From positions 434,001 through 498,000 of the forward strand of contig NZ_JACVVD010000003.1 of NCBI RefSeq assembly GCF_014534655.1: a DNA stretch of 64,000 nucleotides, in the 5' to 3' direction. The notes under the pieces are model-generated. The model worked only from the letters and a program-made list of their open reading frames with translations. It was not told where the DNA came from and ran no database searches. Source of the DNA: Paenibacillus sedimenti. GTDB lineage: Bacteria; Bacillota; Bacilli; Paenibacillales; NBRC-103111. Made by a program: the position numbers and the translations under genes. Shown here in pieces: positions 50,660-58,636 of the stretch; position 1 is the first letter of the stretch, and every line of letters starts with the position of its first letter.

Positions 50660-50747
50660 AGCCCTCCTTAGAGTTTTCCGTAGGAAAACTTGCTTCGTAA
50701 GCATATGCTGAGTTTTTCGCCAGAAAAACTGGCATCGTAAGCATAAA
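50660..50747 (-). repeat. Two tandem hairpin repeats before ribE
   Basis: Inner copy: AGCATATGCTTACGAAG, stem AGTTTTCC TAC GGAAAACT, then CTAAGGAGG. Outer copy: GCTTACGATGCC, stem AGTTTTTC TGGC GAAAAACT. The two stems differ but both pair fully. Confidence 0.88.
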
Positions 50748-50764
50748 ATTTCCTCGGGTGATGA

Positions 50765-51883
50765 TTATGTGTAAATCGGGTAGCCGGTTATGCTGATGTC
50801 GGGACCGAACTGCTCGACCTCCACACGGTCGAGCGCAATCGCATCCGCCATCTTCTCGAAGCCGGCGAAATTGAAACTCCCTGGTGCCAAGTGACCGCCG
50901 CCGATAATTTTCGGCGCAAACATCAGCACCAGCTTGTCGATCAGGCGCCGCTCCAGCATGGCACCGTTCAGCCGGCCTCCACCCTCTAGGAGGATGGAGC
51001 CGATCTCGCGCTCGCCGAGCTGCCGCATGGCGAGCGTCAGATCCACCTGCGGGCCGTCGCCGCAGGTGAGCACCGCGATACCGCGCGCTTCCAGCGCGGC
51101 ACGCCGCTCTGCGGGCGCTTGTGCGCTCGCAAGAAGGATCGTCGGCTGACGATCCTGCTCCTGCAGCACGCGAGCGCCCAGGGGTATGCGCAGCTGCGAG
51201 TCGGCGACGATCCGTACCGGCTGCACAGCCGGTACGTCGCCGCGCGCGCTCAGCTGCGGATCGTCGGCGATGACCGTGTCAACGCCGACCATGATACCCT
51301 GATGCCGGTGGCGCAGGGTATGGACATAGGCACGCGACGCCTCGGACGTGATCCACTTGCTGTCGCCGGTCTTCGAGGCGATCCGGCCGTCAAGCGTGCT
51401 CGCCGTCTTGAGCGTCACGAAGGGCATGCGCGTGACGATGTACTTATTGAAAGCCTCGTTCATGGCCGAGGCTTCCATTTCCAGCAGCCCGACGGTCACG
51501 TCTACGCCGTGGGCGCGCAGCTTGGCAATACCCGAACCGGCGACCTGCGGGTTCGGATCGGTTCCGGCGACGACGACGCGCGTCACGCCGGCTTCGACAA
51601 GCCGGTCGCTGCAGGGCGGTGTCTTCCCGTAATGGCTGCACGGCTCCAAAGTCACATAAGCCGTGCTGCCCTTCGCCTCCTCGCCTGCCATCTGCAAGGC
51701 GAGCACTTCCGCATGCCCTTGGCCGCGCTTCAAGTGCGCCCCCATACCGACGATGCGTCCTTCCTTTACAAGGACGCACCCGACTACCGGGTTAATGCCG
51801 GTCTGCCCCAGCGCGCTTTGCGCCATTTGCAGCGCAAGCCGCATATAGGCTTCGTCGTTCAATAGCTGCATGACACTCACCAT
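50765..51883 (-). CDS. ribD: Riboflavin biosynthesis deaminase/reductase
   Basis: The 372-residue bifunctional enzyme has an N-terminal deaminase with zinc motif HAEVLALQMAGE and PCSHYGKTPPC, then a C-terminal NADPH reductase with TLDGRIASKTGDSKWITSE and LLEGGGRLNGAML. It converts the GTP cyclohydrolase product to the ribitylamino-uracil. First gene after the FMN riboswitch. Start is ambiguous: ATG 51883 has a weak site, ATG 51871 is four codons in. By eye the gene is much more GC-rich than ribE and ribBA. Confidence 0.94.
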   Translation of the reverse strand: MVSVMQLLNDEAYMRLALQMAQSALGQTGINPVVGCVLVKEGRIVGMGAHLKRGQGHAEVLALQMAGEEAKGSTAYVTLEPCSHYGKTPPCSDRLVEAGVTRVVVAGTDPNPQVAGSGIAKLRAHGVDVTVGLLEMEASAMNEAFNKYIVTRMPFVTLKTASTLDGRIASKTGDSKWITSEASRAYVHTLRHRHQGIMVGVDTVIADDPQLSARGDVPAVQPVRIVADSQLRIPLGARVLQEQDRQPTILLASAQAPAERRAALEARGIAVLTCGDGPQVDLTLAMRQLGEREIGSILLEGGGRLNGAMLERRLIDKLVLMFAPKIIGGGHLAPGSFNFAGFEKMADAIALDRVEVEQFGPDISITGYPIYT

Positions 51884-51906
51884 CCGTCCCTTGATGAAAT
51901 CGAATG

Positions 51907-51941
51907 CAAAAAAGCCCCATCCATTGTAGGATAGGGGCTCA
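51907..51941 (-). terminator. Attenuator terminator of the rib FMN leader
   Basis: Minus strand: AGCCCCTATCC TACAAT GGATGGGGCT followed by TTTTTTGC. It lies between the riboswitch aptamer and ribD, the place expected for FMN-triggered premature termination. Confidence 0.88.
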
Positions 51942-52106
51942 GAGATTGTTAGGTAACACGAAGAAGCTTCGTCTATACGCGCTTGTCTACATTTTTGCTC
52001 AAATCAAACAATAACGACGAATCCGTCCATAAAGGCAGACCTGCCGAATTTATGTTCATGTGAAAAAATGTACAAACGTGCACAGCGAATCTATGAGTTC
52101 GCGTTC

Positions 52107-52287
52107 TCCTTCTCCCATCCAGACTATACTGTCGGTCCCGGAATTGCACCGGGTCAGCCGTAGAGAAGCTGTAAGTCAGGTACCTTTGAGCTTCAAAACG
52201 GGTCACGGACTGAACGATCCGGAAGCAATGGACATGCCCCCAAACGTATCACCGCCGGTGTGGAATTTCACCACGCCCCGAAGGTTG
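52107..52287 (-). promoter_or_regulatory. FMN riboswitch (RFN element) controlling the rib operon
   Basis: Minus strand shows the conserved RFN parts in order: CTTCGGGGC, GGTGAAATTCC, CCGGCGGTGA, CAGTCCGTGACC, ACCCGGTGCAATTCCGGG, ACCGACAGT and AGTCTGGATGGGAGAAGG. One arm has GTGCAATTCC where GTGAAATTCC is usual. FMN binding would favour the terminator at 51907 and shut off ribD onward. A -10 box TATAAT lies at 52293-52298. Confidence 0.96.
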
Positions 52288-52470
52288 CACACATTATAAA
52301 AGATATCATGTAAGTCTCTTACGAGAAACAGATTTCTTGGTAATGAATTTATCACTAGCACTTGGAAAAAGCAAGGGCTTTTTTTTCATTGGCTTGCTCA
52401 CAGGGAGTCGTACACATCTCCGAATCAAGAATAGATACAATTTATATTTACCGAGACAGCGATAAGTAAA

Positions 52471-52512
52471 AAGGCTATCTCAAGGGTCTTTTCGACCTAA
52501 GAGACAGCCTTA
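52471..52512 (-). terminator. Terminator of ppiB
   Basis: Minus strand: AAGGCT GTCTC TTAGGTC GAAAA GACCC TTGAGATAGCCTT then TTTAC. About 35 bases after the ppiB stop. Confidence 0.82.
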
Positions 52513-52544
52513 TTATTGCTACACGCTTTTGCTTATTTTATTAA

Positions 52545-52976
52545 TTACACTTCAACAACTTCAACTTTCTCCATCAAATCTCTGCCTTTGAATGCGTCAA
52601 CGAACTCCATACCTTTCGTTACTTTACCGAATACGGTATGCTGACCATCAAGATGCGGCTGAGGTGCGTAGCAGATGTAGAATTGGCTTCCGCCTGTGTT
52701 TCTGCCTGCATGAGCCATCGCGAGTGTTCCGCGCTCGTGTTTGTTAGGGTTGATTTCACAATTGATTTGGTAACCAGGGCCGCCTGTGCCCGTACCCGAT
52801 GGGCATCCGCCTTGAGCGACGAATCCAGGAATGACACGGTGGAAAACAAGTCCGTTGTAGAAACCGGAGTTTGCTAATTTTTCAAAGTTAGCAACGGTAT
52901 TAGGTGCATCCTTTTCGAAAAGATCGATGACGACTTCTCCGCCGCCTGCGAGGTTAATTTTTGCTTGTTTGGCCAT
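52545..52976 (-). CDS. ppiB: Peptidyl-prolyl cis-trans isomerase B (cyclophilin)
   Basis: A 143-residue cytoplasmic cyclophilin with [13 protein letters not shown], the active-site [22 protein letters not shown] and no signal peptide. It speeds proline isomerisation in protein folding. AAAGGAG precedes the ATG at 52976. It has its own terminator and lies just upstream of the rib leader, as in B. subtilis. Confidence 0.95.
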   Translation of the reverse strand: MAKQAKINLAGGGEVVIDLFEKDAPNTVANFEKLANSGFYNGLVFHRVIPGFVAQGGCPSGTGTGGPGYQINCEINPNKHERGTLAMAHAGRNTGGSQFYICYAPQPHLDGQHTVFGKVTKGMEFVDAFKGRDLMEKVEVVEV

Positions 52977-53059
52977 TTATGGTCCACTCCTTTAGACAAT
53001 ATTACCTTATTCTACTATGAATGCGTTCATTTCACAAACCTCGTCCTGCTCGAAAACAA

Positions 53060-53101
53060 AAAAAACCACCGGCTTCCATTTTGAAGTCAGGCGGTTTTTT
53101 G
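53060..53101 (-). terminator. Terminator of the 60-residue protein gene
   Basis: Minus strand: AAAAAACCGCCTGACTTC, loop AAAATG, GAAGCCGGTGGTTTTTTTT. Confidence 0.85.
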
Positions 53102-53134
53102 CTCTTCGTATTGATTTTCCGACTTTACATGTTA

Positions 53135-53317
53135 TCAAGTTATCTCACGTTCGATGACTTCATTCAGCGACGAGCTTTCCTCATGCGTCGCCGCAAGCAC
53201 ACGTTGATCGGCTTCGTTGAGTCCTTGAATTTCTTCTGCAGCTTGCGCCTGGTTGTTCAACTGTTTTTCCGCTTGCCCAATGCCAAGGGCGTTTTGTTGG
53301 CCTTTGCTCTTAGCCAT
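53135..53317 (-). CDS. Unknown small hydrophilic protein
   Basis: The 60-residue product MAKSKGQQNALGIGQAEKQL is polar, Gln/Glu-rich and predicted helical, with no hydrophobic segment or cysteine. GGGAG lies 9 bases before the ATG and a strong terminator follows, so it is likely a real gene. Composition is reminiscent of small spore proteins, but it lacks the motifs of alpha/beta-type or gamma-type SASPs; the role is unknown. Confidence 0.6.
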   Translation of the reverse strand: MAKSKGQQNALGIGQAEKQLNNQAQAAEEIQGLNEADQRVLAATHEESSSLNEVIEREIT

Positions 53318-53395
53318 CGTGATTCGCTCCCTTACTTAATTGGAATCATGCAACGAACCTTACTATGCGCTTACGGAGCCATACTTATTCCCTAA

Positions 53396-53436
53396 AATAA
53401 AAAAGAAACCGAGAGCCGGGCTCAAGGTTTATTTCA
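53396..53436 (-). terminator. Terminator of lysA
   Basis: Minus strand: AAACC TT GAGCC CG GCTC TC GGTTT followed by CTTTTTTA, just after the lysA stop. Confidence 0.85.
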
Positions 53437-53443
53437 TTTTGTC

Positions 53444-54775
53444 TTAAACGGTTCTGCTGACTTGTTTCATTCTTGCAGGAATCACGTCGTTACCCACGAT
53501 GTTGTCGAAGGATTCCCGTTTCACAACAAGGTCGCTTTGACCATCCTTCACGAAAATAACTGCCGGACGGCGAATACGGTTGTAATTGCTTGCCATTGCA
53601 TAGTTATAAGCACCTGTGCAGGATACAGCCAGAACATCGCCAACGTTAACCTTAGGCAATTTTAGATCCCAGATTAGCATATCGCCGCTTTCACAGCATT
53701 TTCCAGCGATGGATACGACCTCTTCAGGCGCCTCTTTTGCGCGGTTAGCCAGCATTGCTTCGTATTCTGACTCGTACAAAGCCGGACGCGGATTATCGGT
53801 CATACCGCCATCCACGGCTACATATTTGCGCACACCTGGAATGTCTTTAGTCGTTCCCACGCTATAAAGCGTAGTCCCGGCGTCGCCAACAATGCTGCGG
53901 CCCGGCTCTACCCAAATCTCAGGCAGCGGATAGTCATTACTGCCGAAATTCTCTTTAATCGCATCCGTGATCGCTTTAACGTATACCGCAACCGGAAGCG
54001 GCGTATTGCCTTCCACATAGCGAATACCGAAGCCGCCGCCAAGATTGATCACTTTGAAGGTTACGCCATCTTGCTGGCGTACTTGGACTGCGAAGCCTGC
54101 TACCTTCTCTGCAGCGATTCGGAAGCCGTCCACTTCGAAAATTTGCGAGCCGATATGGGAATGTACCCCTAAGAGCTCCAGGTTACTCAATTGAGAAGCT
54201 TCTTGAACGGCGCGGAGTGCAGAACCGTTGCCCAAGTCGAAGCCGAATTTGGAATCAATTTGACCTGTCGAAATATATTCGTGCGTATGCGCCTCTACAC
54301 CTGGCGTTATCCGCAATAGAATCTTCACTTTTTGACGTTTCTCAAAGGCAATGGCGTTCAGCAGATGAAGTTCGATAAAGTTGTCGACAACGAAGCAGCC
54401 GATTTTCGCATCGATCGCCATCGCGATTTCTTCCGGTGTTTTGTTATTGCCGTGGAAGTGGATTCGATCGGCAGGGAATCCTGCTTGCAGCGCTGTATAC
54501 AGCTCGCCATCGGATACGACGTCCAGCGACATGCCCTCTTCTTCGACGATACGGCACATAGCCATTACGCAAAATGCTTTGCTGGCGTAAGCAACCTGAA
54601 ATTTTAAACCGGAAGCTTGGAAAGCTTCTACGAACTCTCTGCAGCGCTGACGTACAAGCGCTTCGTCATAGACATATAAGGGTGACCCATACTCGGCAAT
54701 CAGCTTAGTTGTGTCAATACCGCCGATTTCGAGGTGGCCTAGATCATTTATTTTACTCGTACCGTGTAAATACAT
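53444..54775 (-). CDS. lysA: Diaminopimelate decarboxylase
   Basis: The 443-residue fold-type III PLP enzyme makes lysine from meso-diaminopimelate. Lys66 in VAYASKAF binds PLP; HFHGNNKTPEE, GVHSHIGSQ, NLGGGFGIRY and the active-site CCESGD are present. GAGGGG precedes the ATG at 54775. It lies between ppiB and the spoVA genes, as in B. subtilis. Confidence 0.96.
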   Translation of the reverse strand: MYLHGTSKINDLGHLEIGGIDTTKLIAEYGSPLYVYDEALVRQRCREFVEAFQASGLKFQVAYASKAFCVMAMCRIVEEEGMSLDVVSDGELYTALQAGFPADRIHFHGNNKTPEEIAMAIDAKIGCFVVDNFIELHLLNAIAFEKRQKVKILLRITPGVEAHTHEYISTGQIDSKFGFDLGNGSALRAVQEASQLSNLELLGVHSHIGSQIFEVDGFRIAAEKVAGFAVQVRQQDGVTFKVINLGGGFGIRYVEGNTPLPVAVYVKAITDAIKENFGSNDYPLPEIWVEPGRSIVGDAGTTLYSVGTTKDIPGVRKYVAVDGGMTDNPRPALYESEYEAMLANRAKEAPEEVVSIAGKCCESGDMLIWDLKLPKVNVGDVLAVSCTGAYNYAMASNYNRIRRPAVIFVKDGQSDLVVKRESFDNIVGNDVIPARMKQVSRTV

Positions 54776-54900
54776 AGCTTTGTTTTCCCCTCTTCCTACA
54801 CATGGCTATTCCTATATTCCGCGGAGCACCTTGATGAGCATTTCTATTAAACGTACCATAAGAAACGCGCTTTTGACAATATACCCTTCGACACAAAAGC

Positions 54901-54934
54901 AAAAAGGACAGGATGGTTCCATGTCCTTTTTTTA
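54901..54934. terminator. Bidirectional terminator between spoVAF and lysA
   Basis: AAAAAGGACA GGATGGTTCCA TGTCCTTTTTTTA. On the minus strand it would end the spoVA transcript. Confidence 0.85.
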
Positions 54935-54950
54935 TGGTTTTACGGGGGCT

Positions 54951-55089
54951 CCCCCAAAAGTAATGTCTAAACTCTTATCGAAGCAATTCAAAGAAGGATG
55001 ACCGCTATGAAATGGGGAGTTTAGACGCCGATTGGGCAAAGACCAATGCGGACGGAATACGCTTCGAAGCTTAAGAGTCACTTTTGGGG
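54951..55089. repeat. CCCC-bounded structured element, 139-base copy after spoVAF
   Basis: Plus strand ends CCCCAAAAGT and ACTTTTGGGG pair perfectly. Inside, GTCTAAACTC pairs with GAGTTTAGAC, and CCGATTGG GCAAAGA CCAAT G CGG forms a bulged hairpin, followed by GGACGGAATACGCTTCGAAG. Block order matches the copy at 21407-21533, where the bulged hairpin is CCGATCGAG TTTTC CTCGAT T CGG: different bases, same pairing. It is preceded by GGGGGCTCCCCC. Confidence 0.78.
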
Positions 55090-55098
55090 AACTTTGTA

Positions 55099-56706
55099 TC
55101 ATTTCGGTTGGCGAGTGCCATCGACCGGCTTCGTTAAGCTGAGCCGCGTTTTCCCGGCTAATACCGGCCGGCGCAGCAGAATGGAGAAAAAGCTCTTGGC
55201 GTTGAATGGAATTAACGGCCACATATAAGGCGAGTTGTAAGACCTGCGGGTTGCCAGCCACAACAACCACAAAGTTCCGCCTATAACGAGGCCCGGAACT
55301 TTGAATATAGCGACTGCGATAAGAAGAACCAATCTTGTTATTCGGTTCGCAAGCCCCAGCTCGTAGCTTGGCGTAGCGAACATCCCGATTGAAGCCAGAG
55401 CCAAATATAAGATGACTTCATTGATAAACAGCCCCGTTTTTACCGCAATATCTCCTACCAAAATCGCCGCGACCAAGCCCATTGCAGTAGCAAGCGGTGT
55501 CGGCGTATGGACGGCTGCCATCCTCATGAGATCAATACCGATATCGGCAAGCAGGAACTGCACAAGCAAGGGCAGCGTTCCTTCCTTTTGCGGACCGAGG
55601 AATTCCAAACCGGCCGGCTTCAAAGCAGGGTCCATCACCATCAGGAACCAAAGCGGAAGTAGGAACAAAGATGCCATAATCCCGGCAAATCGCACCCATC
55701 TTAAGTAAGTTCCGATAAATGGCGTCTGTCTGTATTCCTCAGCATGCTGTACGTGATGGAAAAACGTTGTCGGCAAAATCATCACGCTCGGCGAAGTGTC
55801 TACGAACACACACACGTGGCCTTCCAGCAAGTGTGCCGATACCACGTCAGGTCGTTCCGAATACCGAACCATCGGATACGGATTCCAGCCTCTATTGACG
55901 ATGGCTTCCTCTAACTGCTTTTCGCCAAGAGGAAGTCCGTCGATATTAACCTTTTCGATCTTATCTTTCACCGATTGTACCAAATCAGCATCCGCAATAT
56001 CGTTTATATAGGCGATGCAAACGTCCGTTTTGGTCCGCTTCCCGATCTGCATAATCTCCAGCTTGAATCTTTCATCACGCAACCTGCGCCGGACCAGTGT
56101 AACATTAATAAGCAGCGTCTCGACGAATCCGTCCCGGGAGCCGCGAACAACCCGCTCCAAATCGGGCTCTTCCGTGGAACGTGCAGGGTAGCTCTTGGCG
56201 TCTATCGCAATGGCAGCAGCCTCGCCTTCAATAAAAAGCGCTGTACCGCCCATTAGCACTTGTCCAACGATTTCAGACATTTTCCTGTAGCTCTTGACTT
56301 GAATATGCGGAATGAGCATATCCATAAAAGTTTCGACCGTGTGGTGTGAAACGGCTTCTTTGTCCACATAAGACAGTCGGGTTATGATGTCCGTCAGCAC
56401 GGTATCCTTCGCAAAGCCGTTACAGTAGAAAATGCCCACTCGTTTGGAGCCAAACACCATCTCTCTAAGCACCAAATCGAAGCTTCGATTCAGGCCAACC
56501 CGTTCCTCCAGCACCCTCTGCACTTCTCGCAAATTACGTGGAATATCTTCTTGGACCTTCAGTTCTTTCTCTTGAGGCGTCATATCCGTTACCGGGTTGT
56601 ACGGGGACAGATTCCCTTCCTCATCGACAGCGAGTTTTCGTTCTTCATTTTGTGGCCGGGCATCGCCTTTGTCGCTTGAATCTCCAGCTTTCACAATAAA
56701 CTTCAT
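55099..56706 (-). CDS. spoVAF: Spore germination protein SpoVAF (GerA family)
   Basis: A 535-residue GerAA-like membrane protein: a soluble N-terminal domain (about 1-300) with EIVGQVLMGGTALFIEG and HVCVFVDTSPSVMILPTTFFHH, then five membrane helices to about 510. SpoVAF aids germinant signalling with other GerA-type receptors in the spore inner membrane. The N-terminal 50 residues (DSSDKGDARPQNEERK) are polar and longer than in B. subtilis. GGAGGG lies 6 bases before the ATG. It ends the spoVAA-spoVAB-spoVAF operon. Confidence 0.9.
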   Translation of the reverse strand: MKFIVKAGDSSDKGDARPQNEERKLAVDEEGNLSPYNPVTDMTPQEKELKVQEDIPRNLREVQRVLEERVGLNRSFDLVLREMVFGSKRVGIFYCNGFAKDTVLTDIITRLSYVDKEAVSHHTVETFMDMLIPHIQVKSYRKMSEIVGQVLMGGTALFIEGEAAAIAIDAKSYPARSTEEPDLERVVRGSRDGFVETLLINVTLVRRRLRDERFKLEIMQIGKRTKTDVCIAYINDIADADLVQSVKDKIEKVNIDGLPLGEKQLEEAIVNRGWNPYPMVRYSERPDVVSAHLLEGHVCVFVDTSPSVMILPTTFFHHVQHAEEYRQTPFIGTYLRWVRFAGIMASLFLLPLWFLMVMDPALKPAGLEFLGPQKEGTLPLLVQFLLADIGIDLMRMAAVHTPTPLATAMGLVAAILVGDIAVKTGLFINEVILYLALASIGMFATPSYELGLANRITRLVLLIAVAIFKVPGLVIGGTLWLLWLATRRSYNSPYMWPLIPFNAKSFFSILLRRPVLAGKTRLSLTKPVDGTRQPK

Positions 56707-56730
56707 CTTGATCCCTCCAACTATTTCTAA

Positions 56731-57153
56731 TCAGTAGAGCAGCCACTCGAATAAGGAGCCGATCACTTTGCCGAATATCATGGCCATCAGCAATAAAATC
56801 ATATACGCTCCCATGCCGACTCGTTTGGCGAGAATAGGCAGTACATTGATGATTTCCGTCAAAGCAGCGGCCAGCATCCCGACAAAACACCCTGCTAACA
56901 ATCCAACCAAAGCCGTCCCCATCGGGAACATATGTAGCTTGCCATCCCAAAAATCAGCCCATGTAAAAACTAAAGAACCGGCAACGACAGCCGCCTCATA
57001 AGCATGGATTTTATTGAATGAACGCGTGATTTGTGCGAGCCTAGGAATAATATCCAACACGACCAGAAAAGCAACCATACCGCTCCCTACAGCGATGCCG
57101 CCGGAGAGCCCGATGAATATGGCAAGAACTGCTTCCCCTAGCTGCACAATCAC
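56731..57153 (-). CDS. spoVAB: Stage V sporulation protein AB
   Basis: A 140-residue membrane protein with four helices and the SpoVAB motifs GLSGGIAVGSGMVAFLVVL, DIIPRLAQIT and GLLAGCFVGMLAAALTEIINVLPIL. It belongs to the set of SpoVA proteins linked to dipicolinic acid movement. The ATG overlaps the spoVAA stop by four bases. Confidence 0.9.
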   Translation of the reverse strand: MIVQLGEAVLAIFIGLSGGIAVGSGMVAFLVVLDIIPRLAQITRSFNKIHAYEAAVVAGSLVFTWADFWDGKLHMFPMGTALVGLLAGCFVGMLAAALTEIINVLPILAKRVGMGAYMILLLMAMIFGKVIGSLFEWLLY

Positions 57154-57782
57154 TTGACGTCGTCTCCCTTATGAATCTTGCTATATTCTTCAGTGATGAC
57201 ATAATGATTGATATTTTCCTGATACATAAACATTTCTACTTCCAATGGGCTCGGTTCTTCGTTAAATTTTTTCTTAAATAAATGATTGAAGAAGACTACC
57301 ATGCCTACGCCAATGCCAATGGAATATGGAATTTGCAAAATAAGCGGATGATCTATTTTTTTCCCAGTCATCAGTTCATAAATGCGCCTATGAACCTCCA
57401 GCATGCTGACATCCGCATGAAAGTTCATAATCGCGAGTCCGGAACCGACAAACAACAGCAGCCATACCATTCCGATGAGGATCGGATTCGGCTTCTTGTT
57501 ATCGGTATAGATTTCCAGCAGCACATGAGGCTCACCGAAATGCTCAATTTGCAGTTCCGGGTGACACTCTTTGACTTTCCGGACGATCAGCATCATATCG
57601 ATGAGTACCCGATTGCCGTCCTCGTGCTGCGGCTTATGAATAACAAGATTATTGAGCGGTTTCTCATATCCGGGCTCTACAATCATTTGGGCAATATCAC
57701 TTAATAGTACGGGTTTTCCTTTGCGAACACGGGCTCTCCGACGAAGCCGGATATAAAGGTACGGTGCGGCAGCGTGTCCCAT
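57150..57782 (-). CDS. spoVAA: Stage V sporulation protein AA
   Basis: A 210-residue protein with a soluble N-terminal domain (YLYIRLRRRARVRKGKPVLLSD is the opening stretch, split here as YLYIRLRRRARV and KPVLLSDIAQ) and two membrane helices (NPILIGMVWLLLFVGSGLAI and SIGIGVGMVVFF). It matches SpoVAA and is the first gene of the operon, preceded by a sigma-G-type promoter and AGAGGTGAG. Confidence 0.9.
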   Translation of the reverse strand: MGHAAAPYLYIRLRRRARVRKGKPVLLSDIAQMIVEPGYEKPLNNLVIHKPQHEDGNRVLIDMMLIVRKVKECHPELQIEHFGEPHVLLEIYTDNKKPNPILIGMVWLLLFVGSGLAIMNFHADVSMLEVHRRIYELMTGKKIDHPLILQIPYSIGIGVGMVVFFNHLFKKKFNEEPSPLEVEMFMYQENINHYVITEEYSKIHKGDDVK

Positions 57783-57816
57783 TTTCTCACCTCTTAGTAC
57801 GATCCATGTATAGGAG

Positions 57817-57847
57817 TAGTATGCAAAATCTCTCTAGCCCATAATCA
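57817..57847 (-). promoter_or_regulatory. Sigma-G-type promoter of the spoVA operon
   Basis: Minus strand: TGATTA, an 18-base spacer, CATACTA, 35 bases before the spoVAA start. The -10 box equals the sigma-G consensus CATACTA and the -35 box is one change from TGAATA. spoVA is forespore sigma-G-controlled in Bacillus. Confidence 0.7.
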
Positions 57848-57879
57848 TCTTCTTCCATGGTAAATCCTAGCTTGTTCAA

Positions 57880-57922
57880 AATAAAAGCCGCGGCTCCCGG
57901 AAACGTGGAAGTACGCGGCTCT
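57880..57922 (-). terminator. Terminator of def
   Basis: Minus strand: AGCCGCG, a loop of about 21 bases, CGCGGCT, then TTTATTTTG. Confidence 0.75.
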
Positions 57923-57924
57923 TT

Positions 57925-58437
57925 TCATGATCTGGATAATCGAATGACATCCATAAGACTTACTTTGTGATTCGTATGATCGTGATAAAGGAAGGGTTCG
58001 CTCACATGATCGATGAACAATGTCCCGTCCAGATGATCCATTTCATGCTGCATACAACGAGCAATAAAGCCTTCGCCCTCCATGAAAACATTATCACCCT
58101 TACGGTTCAGCGTTCGTATTTTCACGTACTGGGCTCGTTTAACGTTGCCTGAATAGTCCGGGAATGACAGGCAAGCTTCCGGGCCGTATTGCTCCCCGCT
58201 CCTTTCCAGTATTTCAGGATTAATCAGCTCTATGAGCCCGCTTCCGCAATCCATGACGATGATCCGCCTTAGAATGCCGACTTGGGGTGCCGCCAAACCC
58301 GCCCTCCCTTCTTTGGCATACAGCGTTTCGGTCATATCATCCAGCAATTTAAATAACTTCTCATTGAACTCGGTAACCGGTTTTGCTTTTTTCCTCAGAA
58401 TCGGGTCTCCGAACGAAAGGATCACTTTTTGAGTCAT
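57925..58437 (-). CDS. def: Peptide deformylase
   Basis: The 170-residue metalloenzyme has the three deformylase motifs: GLAAPQVG, EACLSFP and QHEMDHLDG. The second motif has Ala where Gly is usual (EGCLS), a tolerated variation; the Cys and both His metal ligands are intact. It removes the formyl group from nascent proteins. GGAGGTG lies before the ATG. Single gene with its own terminator; it is not part of the conserved Bacillus order here and may be one of two deformylases. Confidence 0.93.
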   Translation of the reverse strand: MTQKVILSFGDPILRKKAKPVTEFNEKLFKLLDDMTETLYAKEGRAGLAAPQVGILRRIIVMDCGSGLIELINPEILERSGEQYGPEACLSFPDYSGNVKRAQYVKIRTLNRKGDNVFMEGEGFIARCMQHEMDHLDGTLFIDHVSEPFLYHDHTNHKVSLMDVIRLSRS

Positions 58438-58636
58438 TGCGTTTCACCTCCATGTCAGCTGATTCAAGTTCAGCATCCATACGATCAATTCGATCACCTC
58501 TTTATTAGGTATCAACTAAATTATTTAGGTATTACCTAATTTACACATATGAACTGAAAAAGGAAAGTGTTTATCTCTTCCCAACCGGTGGGAGACTACG
58601 AACAGGTCTCATGACAATTACACGAAGGAGCTCTAT

